DNA of 64,000 nt from Paraphysomonas bandaiensis (taxonomy: Eukaryota; Chrysophyceae). The notes below the pieces were generated by a model. It ran no database searches. It worked only from the letters and a program-made list of their open reading frames with translations, and was not told the DNA's origin. The stretch covers positions 62,001-126,000 of the forward strand of contig CBFFRP010000110.1 of the NCBI GenBank assembly GCA_965644295.1, read 5' to 3'. The position numbers were made by a program, and so were the translations under genes. The stretch's first letter is position 1. Each line of letters opens with the position of its first letter. Positions 44,413 through 56,196 of the stretch are shown here, in pieces.

Positions 44413-45287
44413 GGGCCCGTTCGGTTCATCCAATGGATTTTTGTGCTGGATTTGCATTCGCTGGATTTTTGAGAAATTCCACTGGTTGAGGATGTTCCTT
44501 TTACGGTGGGTAAAAATAAAAAAATGAAATTTTTTTCTTTCGCATTCTCAACACACCGTACCTTACGGTTGGTCAAAAAAAAAGATAACATGGCATGATG
44601 AAAACACCCATTTCTATAGGAGAAACTCTCAAAACCCTGTGTTTTGTAAAGAAAAGGGGGTTTCATGCCATATATATTGAAAAGTTATATGTAGATATAT
44701 TGGATGCATTATGCTGGTTCCAGGACACCGTTTGAATCACAACAAGCGCTCAGCCTACTCGACATAGGCTTGGTAAAACTCGTGATAACAATATTATGAC
44801 TCGAGGTTCCTAATATAGGCCGCAATATTATTTCTTACCATACCATGTATGTTGGAAAGAAATGAAATCATTTCTTACCATGATCCAAAATTTTTTTTTT
44901 TTGACCACCGTAATAAGGAACGGGAAGAGCAAAAAAAAATCATTTTTTATTTTTACCCAGTATGTGAAGCTATCAGACATCTGTCTCTGGATTCTGTGGA
45001 CAATATGCCGATTATTATCTTGAAAATGTGTAGTTTTGTGACATTTTTGAGTGAAAAACCAGGGGATTCTTTAGTTTAGGTTGTGTAATTCATTTTCGCT
45101 AAACCCAAAAACTCACACACACTACAATAGAGAATAATTTTTTCTCGTGTAAATTATTTTACACAACTCCCAAAAATCCTGCCTTTAGTTTTACATAGAT
45201 CGGGGTTTTTTTCCAAATTCCAGTGGATGGATGAAATCCAGCGAATTTGAGCAAATCCAGCACTTTTTTGGTCTACCGAACGTACCC
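44413..45287. mobile_element. PIF/Harbinger-like MITE with TAA target duplication
   Basis: 875 bp bounded by TAA (44410-44412 and 45288-45290). Left end GGGCCCGTTCGGTTCATCC, right end in reverse complement GGGTACGTTCGGTAGACC; both then carry GTGCTGGATTTGC and TTCGCTGGATTT. A further inverted pair lies inside (TGGGTAAAAATAAAAAA at about 44510 against its complement near 44955; GGTCAAAAAAAAA near 44573 against 44900), so almost the whole element can fold into one hairpin. No transposase. Confidence 0.8.
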
Positions 45288-45446
45288 TAAGAGAGCTGCA
45301 TATGCATATATGGATATGTAGTCGGCACCGTACAGCTTGTACCTAAAAACAAATGCCGCCACCTCTTATTATTTTATACTTTGAAACTCACTAGAAATAC
45401 ACCATTGCGACTTTGGTCTCACACTTTTTTCCATAGAAATCTTAAA

Positions 45447-47980
45447 ATGGACTCACCTCACAATCGTAGTACTTCAAGAAATGAAAATGGTAAGCGAGAT
45501 CGCAGAGTTGAGGATGAAAGAGTACATAGCAAACGACGACGTCGAAGTAGAGAATATAGCCGGAGCAGATCCCCTGATGATTTGAAAACCAGAAACAGTA
45601 TTTCACAATCCAAAACGCGAGATTCAGCGAGTGCCTCTAATGCAGCTGCAATTGCCGCCGCTAAAGCTCTAGAATTAACAAAATCTTTGAAAAACAAAGT
45701 AAGCGTCTCTCAGTGCTATTTTCTGTATATCTTCATATATACTTATTAGGATGCATCAACTTCGAATTCTAAGGCTTTTCATGTGGAGTCATCACGGGAA
45801 GCCTCTATAAAGGAGGCCAGGGCCAAGGAAATCCAAGCCCAACTTGCCGCCCAGGTGATTATACTGTTGCAGTCGGTAGATGTGTAAATTACCGGATATT
45901 GTACAGATGGCTTCTTTTACAAATAGACTAGCAAGTGTTCCGAGTATACAGCTTGATAGGAAGGCAGCGTACAGACCCCTCCGTTTGGATGCATCAGGTA
46001 TAACGTATCGTGAATACAATGAAAGTTGTTAACAGTGGTGCCAGGCCGAGAAATTGATGAGAAAGGAAATTTGGTCAAAAAAGTTGATCAGGTAGCGCCA
46101 GACGATATTTAGTAGAGCATATGTGACGTTTCAATTTCATAGGTCAAAACTTTGGCTGCAAATGTTGCTGTGGGGCAGGCACAAAAGAAAAAAGAAAACC
46201 CTTACCTTTCACACCGTAGTGCTGCGGCTTCTCGCACCAGCGCGAGTGCTGCTGACGAAGCATCAATACCTGCGCAACCAATTGTCGACGAGAGGCTGAA
46301 GACTTGCAACAGAGATGTTAGAGGGAGGAGGACATTTAACTTTGTTGAAGCAGGTGGGTTTTCCTGTTAGCAAAATTTCGTGTCACCACGAGACAGGAAC
46401 TTTCGTTAAGCAGGCAGATCAGCAGCGTCACAAAGAAGAACGTAAAATTATTGCTGGATTTTCCTCTGGTCGCAGAGCCCCGGAAGTATGTGTTTTGATC
46501 TTTCATGGCAGCAAAATTAATCTAATACTTTATGCGGTAGGTTGCTGCAGATGAAAATGATGGTGCACTTGACAACACTGCCACTGAAGTATCTCTTGTG
46601 GACAGTTCGAAAGATATCTTGGTCAGTGTATACATCCTCTACTCTCTTACTCTAATAATGCCAGGTTCCCCCACCTTCTGATAATGGGGTTGTTCCTAGC
46701 ATGGAGTGGTGGGACGAAGCTTTTCTTCCCAAGATATTGAGGGACAATCGAAGAAAGTCGCGTGCGAAACAAGAACAGGACGACTTCGAAGATTTGTCGT
46801 ATAGTAACTGCAAAACTTTCAAGTAGGACCAAAATGGTGGTGTTCTCTCTTGGTGATATTTGTTTAGGTATATTCAGCATCCGGTACCTGTGAAGCCACT
46901 TGGAGGAGACAAACATGACGAGGCGTTACAACTTTACCTCACCAAGCGTGAAAGAAAGCGTATACGCCGCAGCGCTCGGGAGGAACGAGAACGAGAAAAA
47001 CGTGACAAAATGTTAATGGGACTAATTCCTCCTCCTGAGCCGAAGTTTAAGCTCAGCAATTTTATGAAAATCCTTGGTATTTCTGAAGTGTTATTTGTCG
47101 TTTGTCATCCATTGTGTGCAGGTGACCAAGCCATTTCGGACCCGTCGAAGGTGGAAAAACGAGTTGTACAGCAAATGCAACAACGCCAACTCAATCATGA
47201 AATGCGCAACCAAGCTCAAAAGTTGACCCCGACCGAGCGGAAGGAGAAGAAAAGGAAGAAGTTAATGGAAGATACTTCGCGACAAGTACATGTTGCCATT
47301 TTTCGCGTCAAGGATTTTTCTGATCCCAAGCATCGCTTCAAAGTTGATGTTAATGTTCAGCAATTAAACCTTTCCGGAGCTGGTGAGTTGCTCTCTTATT
47401 TTCATTTGCATTCTAATACATATTTAGCTGTTCTCTGTCCCTCTGCGGCAATCAATCTGGTTATTGTGGAAGGTGGTCCCAAAGGTATACGTAACATCGT
47501 GAAATTAATGACTAGAAGGTATGTTTATATATATGTTTATATATTTTGTATATTTGTGAAATATAAATGTTTGTTAGGGTTGCCTGGAATAAGAGAAGCG
47601 AGAATATTGTGAAACGTGGAGCTGTTGGAGATGTTGAGAATCCGTCATACTATGGCAATGCATCGTTTACTCAACACTCTGAAGAAAGCAATGCTGCAGA
47701 CATTGATGATGAAATTAGCAATGCGAGCGACGATATGAAGACAGACATATTGGGTGGTCAATCGCATGAAAATGACGAGGAAATTTTAGTATCTGATAAT
47801 AGATGCGATTTACTGTGGCAGGGAATAGTTGCACGACGAACGTTCTCCGGTTTCAGATTTCAGGAGTGTCGCACATCCTCATCTGCACGCCGCGTCCTTG
47901 AAGCTAAAGGCGTTGCTCAGTATTGGGACATGGCAGTGAGAGCTGATAATATGATATCTGCCACAGAAGAGATATCATAG
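45447..47980 (+). CDS. PRPF3: U4/U6 small nuclear ribonucleoprotein Prp3
   Basis: Twelve exons, 45447-45698, 45750-45854, 45907-45997, 46036-46091, 46143-46353, 46397-46485, 46541-46621, 46665-46822, 46868-47076, 47122-47382, 47428-47518 and 47578-47980, give 668 aa, close to the human protein (683). The N-terminus is an Arg/Ser-rich segment, followed by an Ala-rich helix. Conserved Prp3 landmarks: YIQHPVPVKP, LYLTKRERKRIRR, LMGLIPPPEPKFKLSNF, then the DUF1115 region with LCPSAAINLVIVEGGPKGI and RRVAWNK, and near the end LLWQGIVARRTFSGFRFQEC. Prp3 holds U4/U6 snRNA stems in the tri-snRNP. An acidic insert (about residues 565-605) separates the two halves of the C-terminal domain, as in other species. 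Confidence 0.97.
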
Positions 47981-48280
47981 AATTTGAGCGTAATCACTAG
48001 TAAATTTCTTAATTCGACCAAGATAATGTTTGGACGGTGTGCTTTCTGTTGGTAGAAGCTCGATGAGAATTTCGTTTTTGCAGTGCCAGTGTGAGCAGAA
48101 TTTGTTGCAGCCGTGAGTTATAATATAAGTGCAGTAATTTATGAGGTGGACATTATTTTAAAACGATTTTTAGTATCAGCAGTAAAGTTAGTTAGCTCTT
48201 ACAATACATCTTTTCCAAACTAGTTACGACCAGCGACAACTTCTCTTATAACTCAAGATCTCACTCCTTCTGGACCACAG

Positions 48281-48650
48281 GGCTGCGTATCAATTATCAA
48301 TTCAATTAATTGATAAGAAAATACCATCTTTTTTGTATTTTTTGTTGTGAAAAACTAATCTTAACGATAAAAATCGAAGAATGATGAAGGACTATAGCAT
48401 CCATCAGGGCTATATGTAAAAGAAGTGAATGTCTTATCATTAGCAATATAGGCGTGTAAGAGACAGAACTAATGATGTAGCAAAAACGAAAGTGGGGCAG
48501 GCTATGTATCAACTAATTGATTTTTTATTAAACGCAATTAATTGTCAACAATTAATTATTGAAATTACAATAATTGAAATTGGGACATCAAATCATAATT
48601 GCAATTATAATTGACTCCAGCTCTTGCTTCAATTAATTGAATTGAAAAGT
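48281..48650. repeat. AATTG-rich MITE copies
   Basis: CAGGGCTGCGTATCAATTA at 48281 and a second, degenerate start (GGGCAGGCTATGTATCAACT) near 48493, each followed by CAATTAATTG runs. Between them is a family A-like fragment (TTATCATTAGCAATATAGGC). Confidence 0.55.
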
Positions 48651-48973
48651 AGTTAAAAACGGCAATTTTTATTGCGAAAATCTAATTTTTACGATAAATA
48701 TCGACGATTGACGTAAGACTATATATTATCCATGTTGTATGATTCATCTCACATAATAATTTATTTAATTAATAAGAGATATATACATGAGTGATAAAAA
48801 GTGGTACCAGAAGTGAATGCACGAGAGAAAATAAATGATAATAACGAAGAGGTTGCAAAATATAGAGACTTGTTGGCAGTGCCGGGAGTGTCCTGTAGGA
48901 AAAAAGGTGACCTGAAGTATAAGACGGGTTATGGGTGGAGCACCTGTCGCAGCATGCCATGGTCAAATACGAT

Positions 48974-49009
48974 GGATGGAAAGATAAAGTTTTCTTTATC
49001 TTTCCATCC
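48974..49009. repeat. Perfect 16-bp stem-loop
   Basis: GGATGGAAAGATAAAG, TTTT loop, then the exact reverse complement. It lies in repeat-rich DNA between PRPF3 and the copia fragment. Confidence 0.85.
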
Positions 49010-49198
49010 GTCGATGTGGTGGTGCGATGGATAAATATGTTGAGCACAAAATATTCCCTCACAGTGCGTATCACTGATTGGAGAGGGTGATTATGAATGA
49101 TCTTCCTTTTTCTTTTAAAGAAAACCCATTGACACAAAAGAACATTAGGTTGAGTAATAATATTTTGAGATCAACACTTTTATGTTTTTACGCATGAC

Positions 49199-49300
49199 CG
49201 TCGCCTCTGGAATGAAATGACAGTTGAAGTAGCTATATATATATTGTAGTTTTAGTATACTAAATAATTGCAATTATTGAAATTGAAACAGCAACAAATA
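49199..49300. repeat. Repeat block shared with 59029-59140
   Basis: CGTCGCCTCTGGAATGAAAT followed by GACAGTTGA and an AATTG-rich stretch occurs in both places; here it runs straight into a truncated copia element. Confidence 0.65.
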
Positions 49301-50691
49301 AATAGACGTTCGATAATGATGAAGTCGTCATTCGAAATAAGACTACGAACAAGACACTCATTTAATAGACAGAGAAGTGTTAATGGATTATATCCAGTTC
49401 GACTCGAAGACTTACTTCAGCTTGGAGAAGAATCCTCAGCAGCACTTGAGGAGCAGGGATTTGATGACCAGCGAATTTTATGGCACAAAAGACTTGGCCA
49501 TGTGAACTATGATAAACTGACTGAGTCCGACCGCCGAGGCCTAGTTGATGGAATAAATCTGGACAAGAAATATTTCAGAAAAAGCACAAAAAAACGATAT
49601 GCAAATGTAATACCTGCATGCGATCGAAATTCACTAGAAAGAACTTCAGGACTCCACGCCAGTTGATGAACTTAGACAACAACCCAAATGAGAGAGGGGT
49701 GCTCTTCAGTGCAGATACGATGGAAGTCCTAAACACGCCATCGATGGAAGGCTACAAACATGTGTTACTATTCAAGCACAGTGATGCAAAACATGTATGG
49801 GCTTCTTATGATGGCTTGAAAAACAAGACTGGGAGTGAAGTGTTAAAAGTGTATGAAGGACATGGTAGAGACCCAACTTGTCAAAGAAGGATTGCAACTA
49901 CGACGATACCATGCAGATGGCGCAGGAGAATTAGTAGGGCAACATGTCAGGCAGTACTTACGTGAAACCACCAGCACAAGGACTGTACAAGTTACTTGGA
50001 CTCCACGTGACACACCCGAAATGAATTCGCTATCGGAACGCACTAATCGTACAGTGAAGGAGATGGCCTTGCTATCTTGCTCGATAGTGGCATGCCATCA
50101 GTATTTTGGTTCAAAGCTGTCTTGCATGCTGTATATCTGATCAACAGGTTACCTACGAAGACTACGAAAGGATACATCTCACCTGTTGAGTATATTACTG
50201 GAACCGCACCAGATGTGAGTGACTTGAAGATCTGGGGCTGCAAGGCATGGGCTATCGTGCCGAAGGAACTGCGCCGCAAAGAGTGGAAGGAAAAGGGAAA
50301 GCCTGGATACTATATGGGACAATGTCAACAACCTGTTGGACACCAAATATATATTCCAGACCTGGATGCTATTATTGTTGCAGTAAACGCCAACTTTGAT
50401 GAGTCTATTCCAGAGCGTTCACAGGAGTATTTCGACGAAATAGATAATCTACAAATTGACACCTCAGAAACAGCAGAAAGTGTAAATGATTATCAGTACC
50501 TGGTGGGCCTCAGACATCTTGATGGACACCTGTATTATGTTACCACCAGAGTGATAGAGAGAAGAGGAGTCAATGTTGCATATAGGAAACTAGATACGGA
50601 AGGAAATACTACAGAGGAGCAAACTCCAATTCATATACTTGATGAACAAAAACTAGATCAAAGGCAACTAATTATTGGACGTAGTGAGTAA
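49301..50691 (+). pseudogene. Truncated copia pol fragment (integrase region)
   Basis: Frames at 49301-49666, about 49660-49860, 49853-50100 and 50077-50691 overlap end to end in different phases, so at least three frameshifts separate them. The first holds the integrase zinc module start (LWHKRLGHVNYDKL); then the catalytic parts FSADTMEV, YHADGAGELV and EMNSLSERTNRTVKEM; then the integrase C-terminal region and linker (IWGCKAWAI, IYIPDLDAIIVAVN). Reverse transcriptase and LTRs are missing. It resembles the element at 36043-41359 more than the one at 12036-17663. Confidence 0.85.
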
Positions 50692-50699
50692 TCTGAATT

Positions 50700-51560
50700 C
50701 CTACTCCTCGACCTAATTCCGATGTCACCACACGCTTATAAGTCGAGGTAATACCAAAACCTGGTAAATAAGCGATTTCACCAGGTTTCATATCTAAGTA
50801 TTGAGTTATTATTTTACTGTAAATTAATTTGTATCTGAGAGGTTAAAAATAAAGAAAAAGTCGCAACAATAGTTCAGTTGTTATTAGCAGTATTTATTGC
50901 GTTACAAGTTGGCCCTGCTGCTACTCTTGTGCTTTGTAATATTATCATAATATATTCTCATATAGCTGCATTTGCCTTTCTTGAGATTGCAAACGCTCCA
51001 ACCGAATAGCCTGATTTTGGATACATTGCATACACGCATAACTATCTATCTTCACCACTTCTTCTTACAGTAAGATTAGTAACTATATGCTCGGAGACGA
51101 CGCGGCAACAGTGGCTGGGGGCACATTACTAGTAGGTGGAGGATCATCTGCGGGTAGTGGATTATCATTTTTTCTAATAAAAAGAAGATCACTATACGTT
51201 CTGCTAGACCGGACATCATTTCCTGACGAAGTTCAGCAACAGCGGGAGGTATCAGATCTGATTTCTGCTGGGACTCGACTGCCCCGTCACCATTTTTGTG
51301 ACCAGTATTACTTTTACCCTGCTCGTGCACTTTCGTGGTACCTATTCCCCCGGGTCGTCGTTGGATATGTCTCCACGAATGTCGACGACATTCTTCTTCC
51401 CGTTGCACTTCTCCTACACCATCACACGCACAGTGTACAATACGGCATATATATACAAACTACGACCCCGTCACAATCTTTATGAACAGTACTACTTACC
51501 TTGCTCGTGCACTTTCGTGGTATATGGGTGTATCGTGAGATGGTATATAGAGACTTGATA
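50700..51560 (-). repeat. Inverted copy of the element fragment at 5640-6205
   Basis: About 50830-51080 is the reverse complement of about 5960-6200, and the minus-strand text EMMSGLAE appears again near 51260, here with a frameshift. CGTGCACTTTCGTGGTA repeats twice, near 51325 and 51508. Confidence 0.65.
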
Positions 51561-52531
51561 AATGTACTTCCAACACACGTGATCACATGTTAAGTGCTAG
51601 ACTTTTGTTATTTCAGTGCTGCGCAAAATTATGCGCCTTACTACACTACATAATATTACTACATTTTGTTTCAACACTTGTGACCGGATGCATACTTCTA
51701 TTAATTTTGAATGAATGTGGTGATTATAACATCATCGATTATGGTTCAGAGAATGAGTACGAGGAAAGTTGTGACTAGAGCAGCGTACTGGGTTTTGCTA
51801 TCATGTGATCTCAATGACAAATACTAAATACGAAATATACGCAAGTGTTTACATTATTTGTTGTATTCTGAAGTATTGGGATTCATCTAAATACAAGATA
51901 GATAGTATGTGTGAGTTATGATGTTCACTGAAATAATATATCATGAACTACCTACTGAATAACGATACTACCATATTGCAATATATCTTGCAAAAAATAT
52001 TGATATTGACAATATGTTTGAATGGTTGAATATTTGCAATATATTGCAATAGTATTGTTGGGTCGGTTTAATTACTCCATCAATATATTGGTCAGACGCT
52101 ATATAACAATAGTATTGCAATATAGTAGAGTAGAGATGTCAGAAATATCCGAATATCAATGAATGGTAAGATAATATTATGTTGAATATAATTTACTAGT
52201 TGACTATTGAGGGAGTTTAAAACGTTTAGTTATATCGTTTTTTACCGTCCTAATGTCAGACATTGAGAGGAGTTGGTTGTACTACACCAGGTATCACTTC
52301 CGTATGGAGAGCATACATAATGTCATAGAGTGGTAGATGGTGAACTTTTCGTGTGATGCATATCCCAATTACTGCACGATAGTTTATATGCGCCTTCATT
52401 ATATTGTTTAACGGCGATAAGTAATTCTATTACTACGGGAGATCCAGTATATACCTTAGAGCATTAAATTTTGTTAAATTCGATAACCATATGCAACATA
52501 GCATTCCGCGCCACCGCAGTATAGCAGTCCG
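51561..52531. other. Intergenic, AT-rich
   Basis: Contains TTGCAATATATTGCAATA-type sequence at about 51975-52125, the same low-complexity motif as in the MITE copies near 31700-31790 and 41690-41810. No gene recognised. Confidence 0.45.
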
Positions 52532-55500
52532 TCACCGTTTCGGACATTTCTTCGCTTTATTCTTGCCCACCTTTTGCCACGACTGGGTAATATCCGGCGA
52601 AGGACGATTATTTTCAGGTGCAGATACCTCTATACTGCTACAAGGCTCTGAAGGTTTCACTGGTGGTTGGATAGAATGGTCACCTACCACCACGCATGTT
52701 TGAGAGGCGGGTCTTTCACTTGTCAATGGGTTATCGTCCTGTACAGAGAGTTCGTTCCTTAGTTTTTCTTCAACTGTATGATCCCATCCTAAATACTCCG
52801 CAAATTCTCCATTCGCTTCCCTCTCACTCAATATGTCTTCCTCTTCCTCAGCCTCGGCAATATCGTCTTCCACTTCTTGACGCTTACTAATCTTATCATG
52901 TTGTTCAGAAGTTAATGCTTCACCTGCATTGAATCTACATACTAGAGTTTCAATGTCTCTGAGCTTCTTGCGGAATCGTTTTATTTTCTTTTGAACAGAA
53001 ACAATACTTTCTCGATATAGACTGTACTCTGCTTCCAGTAACTTTCGCTTACTCTCTCTCGCTTCAAGTTGTTTTCTCTTCTCTACAATCGCCTGGTCGA
53101 ATGCTTGTGCCTCCAGTCTTTTTCTCAATGCCTCTGCTTCGGCAGCAAGCCGAGCTTCTTCGATAGCTCTCCTCTCTTCGTCTCGACGCGCTTCCTCTTC
53201 CATTTTTGCAGCCCTCTCAGCTTCAAGCTTGGCTTTTCGCTGCCTTTTCTTCGCGCTATTTTTAATTTTCGAGGTCAACTTCTCCTGAAATTCTTGCAAT
53301 TGTTCCTACACATACTCTTGTCAGGACAACTGACTACAATGCATGACAACTCACTTGTGTGACAACAAAATTGGGATCAGTATAGTTAAAATCGACGAAG
53401 TCAGGATCAGTTTTATCGAAAGAATTCGTTCTGCACGACACATCAGCGAGAGAAAATTACCAGTACATCGTGCTACCTGCTCCTCCCAGCAGCAGGGGTA
53501 GTTGTGTTGGAGGTGCTCGGTGTAAGAGTGTCCTCAATCACTGATGGCGAGATGCACTGCTCCGTGAATCCTGTACAACCAATCCTTAAATTCTATATAT
53601 CGAGGATAGCAATACACCTTCGTGAAAATAGGATACATCGGTACCGTCCTTGATTCCCAAGTCAATAGGGGGAGGTAGGTTTTTTGTGACTAGAGCATTC
53701 CAATCAATTCCTTTCAACGAATACTGAGTTATAAGTCACATAATATTCCATAACATACCTCGGAAGAAATCATGCTGTTTCAACGCCGATACTCCACCTA
53801 TATACATTGCTATCAACATTGCTGTTTTCCGTTAGAACTTCACGGACCGATTTCAAACATCGTTGACTTTGCAGCACCTAATCTCTTGGATGGGTCTTTA
53901 TGAAGCATACCCTGAGTAAAATTTTGGTGCAAGTACGATAGCACAGCACGGTATGTAACCTTTAAAAGGGAGTGTGCTGTCGCGGTAAGGTAAGGGGGAC
54001 ATACAATCCTCTCAGTTAATATCATTCTGCCCAATAATAAGGACAAAGTTAATAAAACATCGTTATCATACCTATCCAAGTCATTTTGAGATTTAGCTTG
54101 AAAAGGTGGATTTCCACTTAGCATTTCAAAGCACAATGCTCCCAAAGACCACCAGTCTACAGCCTATTTATTGTTAATAATCTATGTATTCCGAGAATGA
54201 CAGTACCTTTCCATACCCATTTCTCGTTAACATTTCACTGCATCATACAAAAGGTAATTAACATTCCACTCTCAATAGTATACTCTACTTACGGAGCCCT
54301 GTACGTAAATTTGTGAGTTCAACTAACTTCCCAACATAACTAACTCTTACATATATTCTGAAGTTCCACATAGCGTTCGGAGATGCTGCTCCATTTGGAT
54401 TTCTTTCGCTGACAAGATGAACTCTTATCAGTTTTAGTAACAAAACAAGTCATACGATTTACCCAATCCGAAATCAGTAAGACATATATGTCCATCTGCA
54501 CCAAGCAAAATATTTTCCGGCTTTAAGTCTATCAACATATATGTAACAAAGTTTATAGCGATTATATTACTATTGCCTCGATGAATGATTCCCTGTACCC
54601 ACACTATTAGAAGAGTTGCATAATAAGCACAATGATGCTACCATAGAATGGAGGAATTCAATTGCCAATATCATTTCTGCGAGGTAAAAGTTCGCTTCCT
54701 ATAGCATATTTATTCCAAGGTGTCATTAACTAGTCGCTACATTTTTAGCACCTTCTCCATTATGAGGCCGCGTCTGCGCAAGTGGAAAAAGAGCTCTCCT
54801 CCAGCAAGAAAGTCCATAACCTATAACCAAATAAATACTGCATCGCAAATACAGATGACTGCATACCAGAAACAATTTCTTCTCGGATTGAAATGCGAAC
54901 TTCAAGGTAACTACAAAAGGATGTTCAATCTGCAAGCAGGACCATTGACAATGGGCTATGTATTTTCTTCTAAAGTTAGCATACCTTGGTGAGAATTTGT
55001 CTTTCAGAACGCATATATGCCACGTGATTCTTTTTCTTAATTAATTTCTTAGATATCACCTAATATTCAGAACTCAGGTTGCATTATATTGACTGATAAA
55101 ATATACCTTCATGGCGTAAACATTTTTGTTGAGACGATTCCTGACCATCAACACTTTTCCAAAAGCACCTGCGAACCCATATCTTAAAAACTAAATACTA
55201 TATGTTACATCTATATATGTACCTTCTCCAACAAGCTTCAGCAAATCAAAATGCTGAGGTCCAACTTCAATGGAAATAACTGAGTTCTGCCCACATCAGA
55301 TATGACAACATTACCCGAACAGGGTGTAGTACAAACCGATGGAACATACTCCAAAATTTCCTCTGAAGTGGTTGAAACAGCGCCAGTGCTTTCAGAACAG
55401 TGTAGTCCAGGCGTTAATTTCCTAAATCGTGAGTTAAATTCACATTTCAAGTCATACAGCATAGCATATCACTAACCGGCTTGTGCTCTCAGCAAAATCA

Positions 55501-55582
55501 TCGGCCACTCGCGACAGAGGAGATCTGTCTGAAGGTTAATTGCTTGAAAACAATCGTATATCACTTACATTGAACCATCCAT
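52532..55582 (-). CDS. AGC-family protein kinase (S6K/RSK-like) with long helical C-terminal tail
   Basis: Twenty-two exons: 55569-55582, 55477-55524, 55337-55421, 55223-55286, 55107-55168, 54985-55059, 54867-54929, 54752-54820, 54642-54698, 54577-54592, 54463-54528, 54351-54408, 54293-54298, 54207-54237, 54072-54163, 53960-54026, 53848-53911, 53759-53797, 53618-53710, 53477-53570, 53355-53430, 52532-53305; 670 aa. Kinase domain about 63-330: GEGAFGKV, AMK, HRDLKPEN, DFGL, T-loop RTLCGTSEYMAPE (Thr-x-Cys-Gly-Thr, PDK1-type site), DWWSLG. The AGC tail has FTEQCISPS (turn-motif-like) and DFVDFNYTD, a hydrophobic motif with Asn at the usual phospho-Ser/Thr position. Residues about 414-670 form a charged helix followed by KKIKRFRKKLRDIETL...EQHDKI, like the C-terminal helical motif of PYM and eIF2A. 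Exon 54293-54298 is 6 nt and codes part of APE. One intron (54529-54576) is GC-AG and interrupts HRD. Confidence 0.9.
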
Positions 55583-56196
55583 GATTGTGGTTTATGTTCT
55601 GCCTTTCGTCCAGTATGAGCTAAAGACAAAACTAGCAGGCACTGTAGCTGATGAGTCTTTGCTATTGGCAGGGACTTTCTGACAGCATGAGCATATGAAG
55701 CTTACAATGCGGTAACATGAATTTGTAACAATAGCAAATAACTCTGTAAAATAGCACAACCAAAAGTCTTACACCGTCTCTGGAAGTGTGGCTAATTGCG
55801 GTGTACATGTCCAGCAGTGCATCTCAACAGCAGAATATTATTATTGTATGAAATACCGTGTATACAGAAATATGGCTGGTGTGTGGATGTCCCATATCTG
55901 CTGGATAGTAACCGTACAGGTATAGTATACCGTATACCGCCGTATATATATATCGTTGTACCGCCTTCCGCATTGTCCAACATCATCACACAAGTATGCA
56001 TCACAACACTACGGTATACCACTCACAGTATTCTTTCATTGTAAATTTCTCCTACTTCGTATGAAGAATCGATACAGCGTGGCCTATGTGCCGTATATGA
56101 TGTTCTTGAAGGTCACGTCTTATCCCTAGGAGTCCTGCCGTGTTAATGTGGTGCTGAAATAGTCGTAACTCTCCAATACATCGCGACATCAGACCT
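55583..56196. other. Divergent intergenic region between kinase and transporter
   Basis: Holds TATACCG-type palindromic sequence at about 55925-55945 and 56012-56020, like 30215-30322. No gene recognised. Confidence 0.4.
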
